A stretch of 6,363 nt of DNA from Planctomycetaceae bacterium. Its GTDB lineage: Bacteria; Planctomycetota; Planctomycetia; Pirellulales; UBA1268. The DNA lies in contig DONH01000445.1 of the NCBI GenBank assembly GCA_003509235.1, positions 745 through 7,107 of the forward strand, read 5' to 3'. The notes under the pieces are model-generated. The model ran no database searches and was not told the DNA's origin. It worked only from the letters and a program-made list of their open reading frames with translations. Shown one piece after another: positions 1 to 6,363 of this stretch; the stretch's first letter is position 1; every line of letters starts with the position of its first letter. Position numbers and translations under genes: made by a program.

Positions 1-2074
1 CTGGCTTGATGTGATCCGCTGGGCTGAGACCAACGGTTCTGAAAGCAACATGTATCGCAAGAACGCTTGGATATACCGTGACTACGTCATCAGAGCCTTC
101 AACAAAGACAAACCCTACAACGAATTTCTGACGGAACAAATTGCAGGAGACGTCATAGGTCAAGGCGACGCTACCGGATATCTCGTTTCTGGTCCGCATG
201 TTCCTGTTGCAACCGTTGGACAGGAACCGTCCGCTCGTCGACAAGCAAGAGCGGATCGGATGGATGAAATTCTTCAGACTGTTGGTGCTTCCGCGCTCGG
301 TGTAACAATTGGCTGCGCTCGCTGCCATAACCACAAATTTGATCCGATTACGATCCGGGACTATTACTCGCTTTCTGCGGTATTCCAAGATGTTGAATTT
401 GGCAGCCGCTACCCAGAACTTGATGAGCACCATCCTCGCCGCAAGGTGGCTCAGCAGCTCTACAAAGACATTGCAAAGCAGCGATACCGACTGCGAGAAG
501 CCGGCGCATGGCAAGAAGACTGGGCTGGCTATGGTGAAATTCATTTCCCAAGTACAACGACAAACGCAGTTCGAATTACTTTTCTCAGTCGATATGTTGG
601 TCTTGATGAGCTTGAGATTTTCGGCCTTCACAACCTTGAAGAAAATGTCGCCAGTTCCGAAAGTGGTGCAATTGTAACCGCAGCACCCGGCATGGAAGTT
701 CTTCGGAATGAACTCTGGAAAATCAATGACGGTGAATATGGGACTGAGCGGTGGGCTGCACGTGTGCCAGAGGGTAAAAAAGAAAATCCTTGGCTGGAAT
801 TTCGGTTCACGAAGCCAACTGAAATTGATCGTATTCGTTTGAGCAATAATAGAGAAAACTTCTTTGATACTGACTATCTGACAGACTTAAAGCCATTTAA
901 CTTTCCAAAGTATCGTATTGAGATCCAGACTGCTGATGGTGAATGGCAACAGGTTGCCGACTCTCAAAGCAACTCGCTACTCAACAAAACGTTCCCCTTT
1001 CGATCCGATGCATTGCAGAAGCTGCAGCGCCTGATTGCTCAATTCAATACGGAAGGTCCTCGGCCAAGCTTTGTTGGAAGATTCAAAACACCCGGGCCAA
1101 CACATGTCTTCCACCGTGGGAGTCCCGAAAACCCTCGAGATGAGGTTCCGCCAGCAGCTCCCCTTGTACTTGTTGGTGACTTAAAACTTGACAGCAATGC
1201 ATCTGGCCAGGCACGAAGAAAAGCTTTTGCTGACTGGTTAACAGATTCTACAAACCCGCTCCCATCGCGGGTCATGGTCAATCGCATGTGGCATCATGTT
1301 TTTGGACAAGGGATTGTCACAACCACCGGTGACTTTGGATTTGCTGGTGCCCAACCAACACACCCAGAACTCCTTGACTGGCTTGCTTCAGAGTTCGCTG
1401 AACCAGTGCTGGTGGCCAGCGATCGCCCAGCCAAGCCATGGTCCGTCAAGCATATTCTCCGGCTGCTTGTCTCCTCTCGTGCATTTACTCAGGAGAGCAA
1501 ACCCAACGAAGAAGCTCTAACTCAAGATGGAACGAGCAGCCTTCTCTGGCGATTTCCTCCTAGACGTCTCGAGGCCGAGGTTATTCGGGACGCCATCCTT
1601 ACTGCGTCAGGCTCACTGAAACCAGAACTTGGTGGGCCGAGCTACCGCATCCACAATATCAAAAAGCGTTATGCACAGTGGGAGGTCCTGGATAACTACG
1701 GTGAAGACACCTGGCGGCGAATGATCTATCAGGAACGGATGCGTCGGGTCGACGACTGCATGTTCACGGCTTTTGATTTTCCTGACTGTGGCCAGGTACG
1801 GGCCAAGCGGCCGGTCTCAACAACACCACTTCAAGCACTCAATCTGATGAATAGCCCGTTTGTCATATCGCAGTCAGAACTGATTGCCAAACGCGCGATG
1901 GAAGATTCTGAACATGATCTATTAGAGGCACTCGACCGGTGTTTCGAAGTCCTTCTTGCTCGGCACCCAACTGCTCAGGAAAGGGCCGCCGTGCAAAATA
2001 TAACCTCTAGAGAAGATCTTTTTCTCGTCTGTCGAGCGATCCTCAACTCCAATGCTTTTACTTTTCTGGAGTAA
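1..2074 (+). CDS. DUF1549/DUF1553 (PSD1, planctomycete cytochrome C family) protein, 5' partial
   Basis: This is the C-terminal part of a large PVC-type exported protein. The frame is open from base 2 (codons for W-L-D precede the GTG at 11), so the true start lies upstream; that GTG is internal. Residues are numbered from position 11. Residues 1-140 are the second half of DUF1549 (PSCyt2), with the 'YRDYVI.AFN.DKPY..F..EQ.AGD' signature and a CxxCH motif (C102, C105, H106; bases 314-328). Residues 185-318 form a discoidin-like insert. Residues about 402-685 are DUF1553 (PSD1), with NRMWHHVFG from 424, RRLEAEVIRDAIL near 518 and PVSTTPLQALNLMN from 601. Full-length relatives usually carry an N-terminal PSCyt1 cytochrome-like domain, which would be outside this window. 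The biochemical role of the family is not established. A DUF1501 gene starts 6 bp downstream, the usual partner arrangement. The family assignment is firm; function is unknown. Confidence 0.93.
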   Translation, partial: WLDVIRWAETNGSESNMYRKNAWIYRDYVIRAFNKDKPYNEFLTEQIAGDVIGQGDATGYLVSGPHVPVATVGQEPSARRQARADRMDEILQTVGASALGVTIGCARCHNHKFDPITIRDYYSLSAVFQDVEFGSRYPELDEHHPRRKVAQQLYKDIAKQRYRLREAGAWQEDWAGYGEIHFPSTTTNAVRITFLSRYVGLDELEIFGLHNLEENVASSESGAIVTAAPGMEVLRNELWKINDGEYGTERWAARVPEGKKENPWLEFRFTKPTEIDRIRLSNNRENFFDTDYLTDLKPFNFPKYRIEIQTADGEWQQVADSQSNSLLNKTFPFRSDALQKLQRLIAQFNTEGPRPSFVGRFKTPGPTHVFHRGSPENPRDEVPPAAPLVLVGDLKLDSNASGQARRKAFADWLTDSTNPLPSRVMVNRMWHHVFGQGIVTTTGDFGFAGAQPTHPELLDWLASEFAEPVLVASDRPAKPWSVKHILRLLVSSRAFTQESKPNEEALTQDGTSSLLWRFPPRRLEAEVIRDAILTASGSLKPELGGPSYRIHNIKKRYAQWEVLDNYGEDTWRRMIYQERMRRVDDCMFTAFDFPDCGQVRAKRPVSTTPLQALNLMNSPFVISQSELIAKRAMEDSEHDLLEALDRCFEVLLARHPTAQERAAVQNITSREDLFLVCRAILNSNAFTFLE
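563..964 (+). other. Discoidin (F5/8 type C)-like insert between DUF1549 and DUF1553
   Basis: Residues 185-318 of the first protein (numbered from base 11) resemble a carbohydrate-binding beta-sandwich of the F5/8 type C kind. The segment opens with 'NAVRITFLSR...LDELEIFG', has a central 'LWKINDGEYGTERWAA' stretch, then 'PWLEFRFTKPTEIDRIRLSNNRE' split around position 800-850, and closes with 'YRIEIQTADGEWQQVADS'. This order (strand, element listing, 'instance of unlike geometry', 'equation by strand pairing with W-Q-V') matches what I know of discoidin-like domains in outline. It was recognised by eye, without a profile search. It could equally be a divergent sandwich of another family. Confidence 0.55.
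2068..2071 (+). promoter_or_regulatory. Ribosome binding site for the DUF1501 gene
   Basis: GGAG ends 9 bases before the ATG at 2081 and overlaps the last sense codon of the upstream gene, just ahead of its TAA (2072-2074). This supports the ATG at 2081 as the start and suggests translational coupling of the two genes. Confidence 0.6.
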
Positions 2075-2080
2075 CCGAAC

Positions 2081-3583
2081 ATGAATGACGCGGAACATCT
2101 TTTGCCTCAGGGCCGGCATCTTCTTGATCGCCGCACGTTTCTAAAGACTGCAGGGCTGTCCACTTCGAGCCTTGCGCTGCTTCAGATGTTACAAGACGAT
2201 GGGCTTTTAGCTGAAACTGTCCGTACTGCTGGAGGAAAGGTACCCATTCGTCCGCAGATCGACCCAAATGATCCGTATGCAGCTCGGCCACCTCACTTCC
2301 CAATGCCTGCAAAACAGGTTCTTGTTATCTACTGCCCCGGTGCTGTCAGCCATGTAGACACGTTTGACTACAAGCCACAACTTGAAAAGTTTCACGGACA
2401 GAAGCCGCCTGGAATTCCAGACGTCACCTTTGAAGGACCAACTGGAAACATAGCAAAGCCATTTTGGAAATTCCGGCCGCGCGGAGAGACCGGCAAGATG
2501 GTATCTGACCTTCTCCCTAACCTGGCTAAACAGACAGATGAACTGTGCTTCGTTCACTCCCTCCATACTGAGTCAAGCGCCCACCCTCAAGGTGAGAACT
2601 TCATGAACACCGGGTTCACAATGGAAGGCTTTCCATCTTTTGGCGCATGGACGACCTACGCACTCGGCACCGAGAACGAAAACCTTCCTGCATTTGTTGC
2701 AATTAATGATCCTCGCGGTCTGGCGCGTAGTGGAAAAAACAACTTTGGAAATGGTTTTCTGCCAGCAGCATTTCAGGGCACCGACTTCAGTGCCACAAGT
2801 CCTCCAAAAAACCTTAATCGTCCAGATCAACTCACCGGACAAGATGATGCGAAAACTCGTGGAATCATTCAACGGCTCAATGCCCACCATCTTGAACAGT
2901 ATCCAGGAGATGCTGATCTCGCTGGAAGAATAGCAAGTTACGAACTTGCCGGTCGCATGCAAATGTCTATTCCTGACGTTATGGATCTCGCAGGAGAATC
3001 CGCAGCAACACTCGCGTCGTATGGAGTTGAAGGCGGGAGTGAATTACGTGGCTCATACGCTCGCAATTGTATTCTCGCCCGACGGCTCCTCGAACAGGGC
3101 GTACGCGTTGTACAACTTTTCAATGGGAGCGACCCTTCTGGTGGGAATGGAATTACAAACTGGGACTCCCACCAGAACATCCTCAAGACTCATGCTATGC
3201 AGGCCGAAATCATGGATCAGCCGACAGCCGCGCTCTTGGCAGACATGCGAGAACGGGGAATGCTTGATCACACGCTTGTTGTCTGGGCAACGGAATTCGG
3301 CCGAATGCCCTTCCTGCAGGCAAATGGAACAGGACGAGACCATAACCCAGATGCATTCACATGCTTTCTTACCGGCGCAGGTGTCAAACGTGCTACCAGC
3401 TATGGCAGCAGTGATGAATTCGGCTTTAAAGCAGCGAACAACCCAACGTCGGTCTATGACTTTAACGCAACACTTTTGCATCTAATGGGGCTCGACCACG
3501 AACGGCTGACGTTTTATCACAACGGCCTCGAGAGACGGCTTACCAACGTGCATGGACATGTGATTGATGATCTCCTTGCCTAG
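2081..3583 (+). CDS. DUF1501 domain-containing protein with twin-arginine signal
   Basis: This is a complete 500-residue protein of the DUF1501 family, which belongs to the alkaline phosphatase/sulfatase fold superfamily; the substrate is not known. Residues 16-22 read DRRTFLK, a twin-arginine export motif (R17, R18), followed by a short hydrophobic stretch to about residue 36, so the protein is probably exported folded. Core family motifs are present in order: SHVDTFD (S90, H91, D93), SSAHPQGENFMNTG near 165-180, EFGR (405-408), GRDH (418-421) and a C-terminal block with GLDHERLTFYHNG, RLTNVHG and a final DDLLA. These acidic and histidine residues are the probable metal ligands, by analogy with the superfamily. 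No sulfatase-type CxPSR motif is seen, so it is not a formylglycine sulfatase. Length is normal for the family. It starts 6 bp after the DUF1549/DUF1553 gene, its habitual partner, and is probably in one operon with it. Confidence 0.95.
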   Translation: MNDAEHLLPQGRHLLDRRTFLKTAGLSTSSLALLQMLQDDGLLAETVRTAGGKVPIRPQIDPNDPYAARPPHFPMPAKQVLVIYCPGAVSHVDTFDYKPQLEKFHGQKPPGIPDVTFEGPTGNIAKPFWKFRPRGETGKMVSDLLPNLAKQTDELCFVHSLHTESSAHPQGENFMNTGFTMEGFPSFGAWTTYALGTENENLPAFVAINDPRGLARSGKNNFGNGFLPAAFQGTDFSATSPPKNLNRPDQLTGQDDAKTRGIIQRLNAHHLEQYPGDADLAGRIASYELAGRMQMSIPDVMDLAGESAATLASYGVEGGSELRGSYARNCILARRLLEQGVRVVQLFNGSDPSGGNGITNWDSHQNILKTHAMQAEIMDQPTAALLADMRERGMLDHTLVVWATEFGRMPFLQANGTGRDHNPDAFTCFLTGAGVKRATSYGSSDEFGFKAANNPTSVYDFNATLLHLMGLDHERLTFYHNGLERRLTNVHGHVIDDLLA

Positions 3584-3596
3584 TCTCGTTCCCAAA

Positions 3597-3609
3597 GGCC
3601 TGCGAGGCC
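3597..3609 (+). other. Short intergenic hairpin
   Basis: GGCCT-GCG-AGGCC is a perfect 5-bp inverted repeat with a 3-base loop, located 13 bases after the DUF1501 stop codon. A T-rich run (3618-3625, TTGTTTTT) follows only after an 8-base gap, so it does not look like a standard intrinsic terminator. It might be a weak terminator, an attenuator or chance. The rest of the 61-bp gap shows no promoter that I can recognise. Confidence 0.3.
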
Positions 3610-3630
3610 ACACATCGTTGTTTTTCACAC

Positions 3631-3635
3631 GGGGG
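3631..3635 (+). promoter_or_regulatory. Possible ribosome binding site for the sulfatase fusion gene
   Basis: A GGGGG run ends 9 bases before the ATG at 3645. It can pair with the anti-Shine-Dalgarno sequence using a G:U wobble. Its spacing favours 3645 over the in-frame ATG at 3567, which has no comparable purine run in front of it. Confidence 0.4.
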
Positions 3636-3644
3636 CTTTATTCG

Positions 3645-6363
3645 ATGCGTTTCATCGCACTCTTTTTTTGTTTTTCTGCCACGACAGGGTTATGTGCTCA
3701 GGCTCAAGAAAAACCGAATGTCATCATTTTCTTAATGGATGACATGGGATACGGGGACTGCAGGGCGTACAACCCAGAGAGCAAAGTCTCGCTACCAAAC
3801 ATTGAGAATCTGTCGGCACACGGCATGCGATTCACAGATGCACACAGCCCATCCGCTGTGTGTGCCCCATCGCGTTACAGCGTGATGACTGGCAACTATC
3901 CATGGCGAGGTCGCCTTGAAAACGGCACATGGATGTTTCATCAGCGATCCCAGATTCTTGACGGTCAGGCCACACTTGGCCAACTCATGCAGACTGCTGG
4001 GTACAGTACTGCCTTCCTTGGAAAGGTACATCTCGGAGGAACGGTCTTCAGCACGACAACCAAGAAACCTGTCTCCTGGAAATACGATTACCGCGACATC
4101 GACTTCAGCCGTAAATGGAAAGATGGACCATCAGATCTTGGCTTTGATTTCACCTACAGTCTCCCCCAAGGTATTCAGGGTCCTCCATACATTGCTTTTC
4201 GGAATGGCTTCCTTGACGGGGATCCCTACGACCTCATTGAATGGAAACCGGGTACGTATGGAGATTCTGTGATCCCGACAGACGGCTTTGGTTTGAAACA
4301 GTGGAACTCATCCGTCGCTGGACCAAATCTTATTCGTGAGGCGATAGGCTTTATCGACCGGCACATAGAGGCAGACACTGGCAAGCCTTTTTTCATACAC
4401 TACTGCACTGAATCCTGTCATATTCCTCATACCCCTCCCAAGACATTGGCAGGAAAGCCCGTGCGAGGAACATCAGGAGACGCGCACCTCGACATGCTTC
4501 TCGAGGCGGACATTCAACTTGGCATGCTTGTTGCTAGCCTCAAGGCACACGGAATTCTTGAAAACACACTCATATTTTTCACGAGTGACAACGGTGGACT
4601 TGCGCGTGGCAAGCCAAGCCACAAACTGCTTGGACACAACTCAAACGCACCGCTTCGGGGAAGCAAGGCCACCATATGGGAGGGAGGCCATCGGGTACCG
4701 CTCATTGCGCACTGGGGAAACGGAACTAGAACCGGCTCAACTATTGCACCAGCAGCAACGTCGTCCGCACTCGTAGGACTTCAGGATATTTTCGCAACAC
4801 TTGCTGAGCTAACAGGTCAAACACTTCAAGCTAAACAAGGGCTCGATAGCCAGTCTTTTCTACCAGCTCTTCTTCAACAAGGCCCTGCACGCCTACGGCA
4901 CGAGCTTCTAGTGCAAGCAAATAATGGAGACGGATGGGGGCAAAAACTCGCAAAAGCGTTCCGGAAAGATCAATGGAAGTTGATTGCGACAAAAGACCGA
5001 AAGCCACTGCATCTGTTTAATCTGAACGAAGACGTAGCGGAAGAACACGACCTCATTAATAGAAAAGAGCAGAAATCGCGTATTGCAACGATGTTAGGTG
5101 ACCTGAACAGAACTCTTGATAGCGACCGCAGTACCCCGATAACACGAGTCAATCAAAAACCCGTGGCACGCAACGACTCGGCATCATCCGATACGATTTC
5201 TGTAGCCGAGCTCTTTACGCCAGTACACAATTTTGCGATGAAGCCTGGTGCCATGCCCGACGGTGTTCGTATCAACGCTGTTGGCAAAGGAAAATGGCGA
5301 GTGCAAGGAAAGACTCCTTTCACACTTCAGTTCACACCAGAAATTGCTGCGGCGTGGGACGCATCGTCCTATCGGCTACTCGGAGTACCTGTCTGCAACA
5401 ACGGCCCTGGAATCGTCACTCTTTCAGCACGATTGAACAACAGCAAGCCTCTCGGTTGGGGTCGGCACTGCGTTGGTTCTGCAGTCGCTCTTCAAAATGA
5501 GAGGACGACGATTGGATTTGTCTTCCCGACCACAGAACCCCTCTACGATGGACCAGCTGTTTTCCAGGATCAACTCGGAAAACCAAACGGCCACCGGCAC
5601 CACTGGCGGAAGTTTTTTCCTGCTGACGTTGCGAGTATGGCTCTGGATGTTAACTCATCCAGCGGTAAGGCCGACATCGAGATCTCAGAACTCTTTGCTG
5701 CCTGGGAAGCCACCCCCGATCGGGAGCAAGCCCTTCACACTCTGCCCTACCTCGACCGATTTGGACAAGTTCGGGCTGTGGAATGGCCCGGAAAAATTCA
5801 TTCACTGGAACAACTCAAAGAAGAACTGCCCCTGGAGCTTGCTGCTGCAGCAAAGGCCGAACGGGACGACATCAGCCACTACGGCGGCTGGAAAAACGGA
5901 CCACGCCACGAGGCTACTGGTCGTTTTCGGACAGAAAAGATTGACGAGCGCTGGTGGTTTATCGACCCGGAAGGGTATCTCTTTTTTTCTGCAGGCGCGT
6001 GCATTGCTGGTACTGAAGCCATGACACCTGTCACACCAAATCGAATCAACGAGCATTACTTCGAATATCTGCCGACCAAAGACTCTCCGTACTACTGGCT
6101 TACAATGCCGACGCGAGGCAAAAATAAGTACGTGAATTTCCCCGCTCTGAATGCTGTAGAGTCCTTAGGGAATCACTGGCAGGAAATCAGCCGGAATGGC
6201 ATTCATGACCGGATGAAAATGTGGGGCCTCAACACACTCGCTGCGTGGAGCAGCACAGAAATTCGCCAAGACAAGAAAACACCGTACACGCTTCTTGCTT
6301 CTATCTGGTGGCTTACGGGTAAGAAAACACCTTCACCGTTTCGAGATGATTACGTTGAGGATC
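3645..6363 (+). CDS. Secreted sulfatase fused to agarase-like (GH50-like) glycoside hydrolase, 3' partial
   Basis: One frame stays open from the ATG at 3645 to the window end (906 codons checked by hand, no stop). Residues 1-20 are a Sec signal peptide with a likely AQA cleavage site (after A20). Residues 22-498 are a complete type I sulfatase: metal ligands D32 and D33, the formylglycine site C73-A-P-S-R77, K127 and H129 in GKVHLG, H259 and H262 in CHIPHTPP, D315 and N316 in SDNGG, and K341 in [12 protein letters not shown]. The sulfatase ends at its usual C-terminal RSTP (495-498). A short polar linker follows, then a beta-sandwich region (about 519-690), then agarase-family motifs: DRFGQ (704), WPGKI (714), YGGWKNGP (746), WWFIDPEG (770) and [11 protein letters not shown] (860). 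There is no second signal peptide or ribosome binding site at the junction. Expected roles are removal of sulfate esters and hydrolysis of a galactan backbone, both outside the cytoplasm. The substrate is inferred only. The glycosidase catalytic residues lie beyond the window. Confidence 0.88.
   Translation, partial: [906 protein letters not shown]
3708..5138 (+). other. Sulfatase (S1, arylsulfatase A-like) domain of the fusion protein
   Basis: This region covers residues 22-498 of the fusion. All the residues expected of an active formylglycine sulfatase are visible, including the Cys-type CxPSR (bases 3861-3875), so maturation by a formylglycine-generating enzyme or an anaerobic sulfatase-maturating enzyme would be needed. 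The C-terminal subdomain has the usual '[18 protein letters not shown]' segment near 5016-5070. Two cysteines (254 and 258) sit next to the HxPH motif. The exact S1 subfamily, and so the sulfate position attacked, cannot be read by eye. Confidence 0.92.
5199..5702 (+). other. Beta-sandwich (CBM-like) region of the fusion protein
   Basis: Residues 519-686 separate the two enzyme modules. The segment is rich in alternating hydrophobic strands, aromatic residues and glycine turns (for example [16 protein letters not shown], and the closing [19 protein letters not shown]). Agarase-like GH50 proteins typically begin with such a non-catalytic sandwich before the barrel, so this region most probably belongs to the glycosidase half. 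Sugar binding is an inference. Confidence 0.6.
5754..6363 (+). other. Start of agarase-like (GH50-like) glycoside hydrolase module, truncated by window end
   Basis: Residues 704-906 contain the sequence landmarks I associate with proteins annotated as beta-agarase in Planctomycetes: DRFGQ followed by WPGKI, then YGGWKNGP, an [23 protein letters not shown] stretch and a WG-x-NT-x-x-x-W motif that marks the beginning of the barrel. The last motif is divergent here (LNTLAAWSS in place of the common FNTIGNWSD). The catalytic glutamates of the family come later and are not in the window, so activity cannot be judged. Assignment to GH50 rather than a related clan GH-A family is tentative. Confidence 0.7.

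Noticed and set aside
314..328. CxxCH motif as proof of a c-type cytochrome
   Set aside because: The motif is a regular feature of the DUF1549 domain. Heme attachment cannot be claimed without the N-terminal PSCyt1 domain, which is outside the window.
348..563. Minus-strand open frames here and elsewhere (for example 2207-2566, 3053-3481, 5802-6056)
   Set aside because: All lie opposite strongly supported + strand genes, are short, and show no recognisable motifs.
2946..3485. Open frame of 179 codons inside the DUF1501 gene
   Set aside because: It overlaps the DUF1501 gene, which carries EFGR and GRDH motifs in its own frame. It is an out-of-frame shadow.
3567..3644. In-frame ATG at 3567 as an earlier start for the sulfatase fusion
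   Set aside because: It would overlap the DUF1501 gene by 17 bases, add 26 residues in front of a good signal peptide, and has no convincing ribosome binding site. The ATG at 3645 gives a typical Sec signal.
3645..3710. Lipoprotein signal with C17 as the lipidated cysteine
   Set aside because: The residues before C17 are T-G-L, which does not fit a lipobox (small residue needed at -1). The AQA site after it fits signal peptidase I.
5238..5255. Separate agarase gene starting at the internal ATG at 5238 or 5253
   Set aside because: No Shine-Dalgarno-like sequence precedes either ATG, no signal peptide follows, and the frame is continuous with the sulfatase.
5473..6024. Open frame of 183 codons overlapping the agarase-like region in another frame
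   Set aside because: The product has low-complexity, shadow-like composition and no recognisable motif, while the overlapping frame carries clear family motifs.
6273..6331. Direct repeat AAGAAAACACC at 6273-6283 and 6321-6331
   Set aside because: It encodes a repeated K-K-T-P in the protein, is only 11 bases long and has no flanking structure, so it is best taken as chance.

Overview
The window looks like chromosomal DNA of a bacterium from the Planctomycetes-Verrucomicrobia (PVC) superphylum. The main evidence is the adjacent pair of a DUF1549/DUF1553 ('PSD1 / planctomycete cytochrome C') protein and a DUF1501 protein, a signature gene pair of that group. It is followed by a secreted formylglycine-type sulfatase, also typical of marine Planctomycetes and Verrucomicrobia that degrade algal polysaccharides. 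Base composition looks moderate (GC near one half by eye). No species can be named from this sequence.

Layout: three genes lie on the + strand and fill almost the whole window. (1) Positions 1-2074 hold the C-terminal part of a DUF1549/DUF1553 protein, with its start outside the window and a discoidin-like insert between the two domains. (2) Positions 2081-3583 hold a complete DUF1501 protein with a twin-arginine signal, 6 bp after gene 1 and probably translationally coupled to it. (3) After a 61-bp gap, a reading frame opens at 3645 and runs without a stop to the end of the window (906 residues visible). Its first ~500 residues form a complete arylsulfatase A-like sulfatase with a signal peptide. 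These continue in frame into a beta-sandwich region and then the start of an agarase-like (GH50-like) glycoside hydrolase module. The glycosidase catalytic core lies past the end of the window.

How they may work together: the third gene would encode one secreted polypeptide that combines desulfation and glycosidic cleavage, suited to a sulfated galactan such as agar-type or porphyran-type red algal polysaccharide (inferred, not shown). The DUF1549/DUF1553 and DUF1501 pair recurs beside sulfatases and glycosidases in PVC genomes, but its biochemical role is not established. The sulfatase-glycosidase fusion is the most interesting item here. I saw no RNA genes, mobile elements, CRISPR arrays or convincing minus-strand genes.
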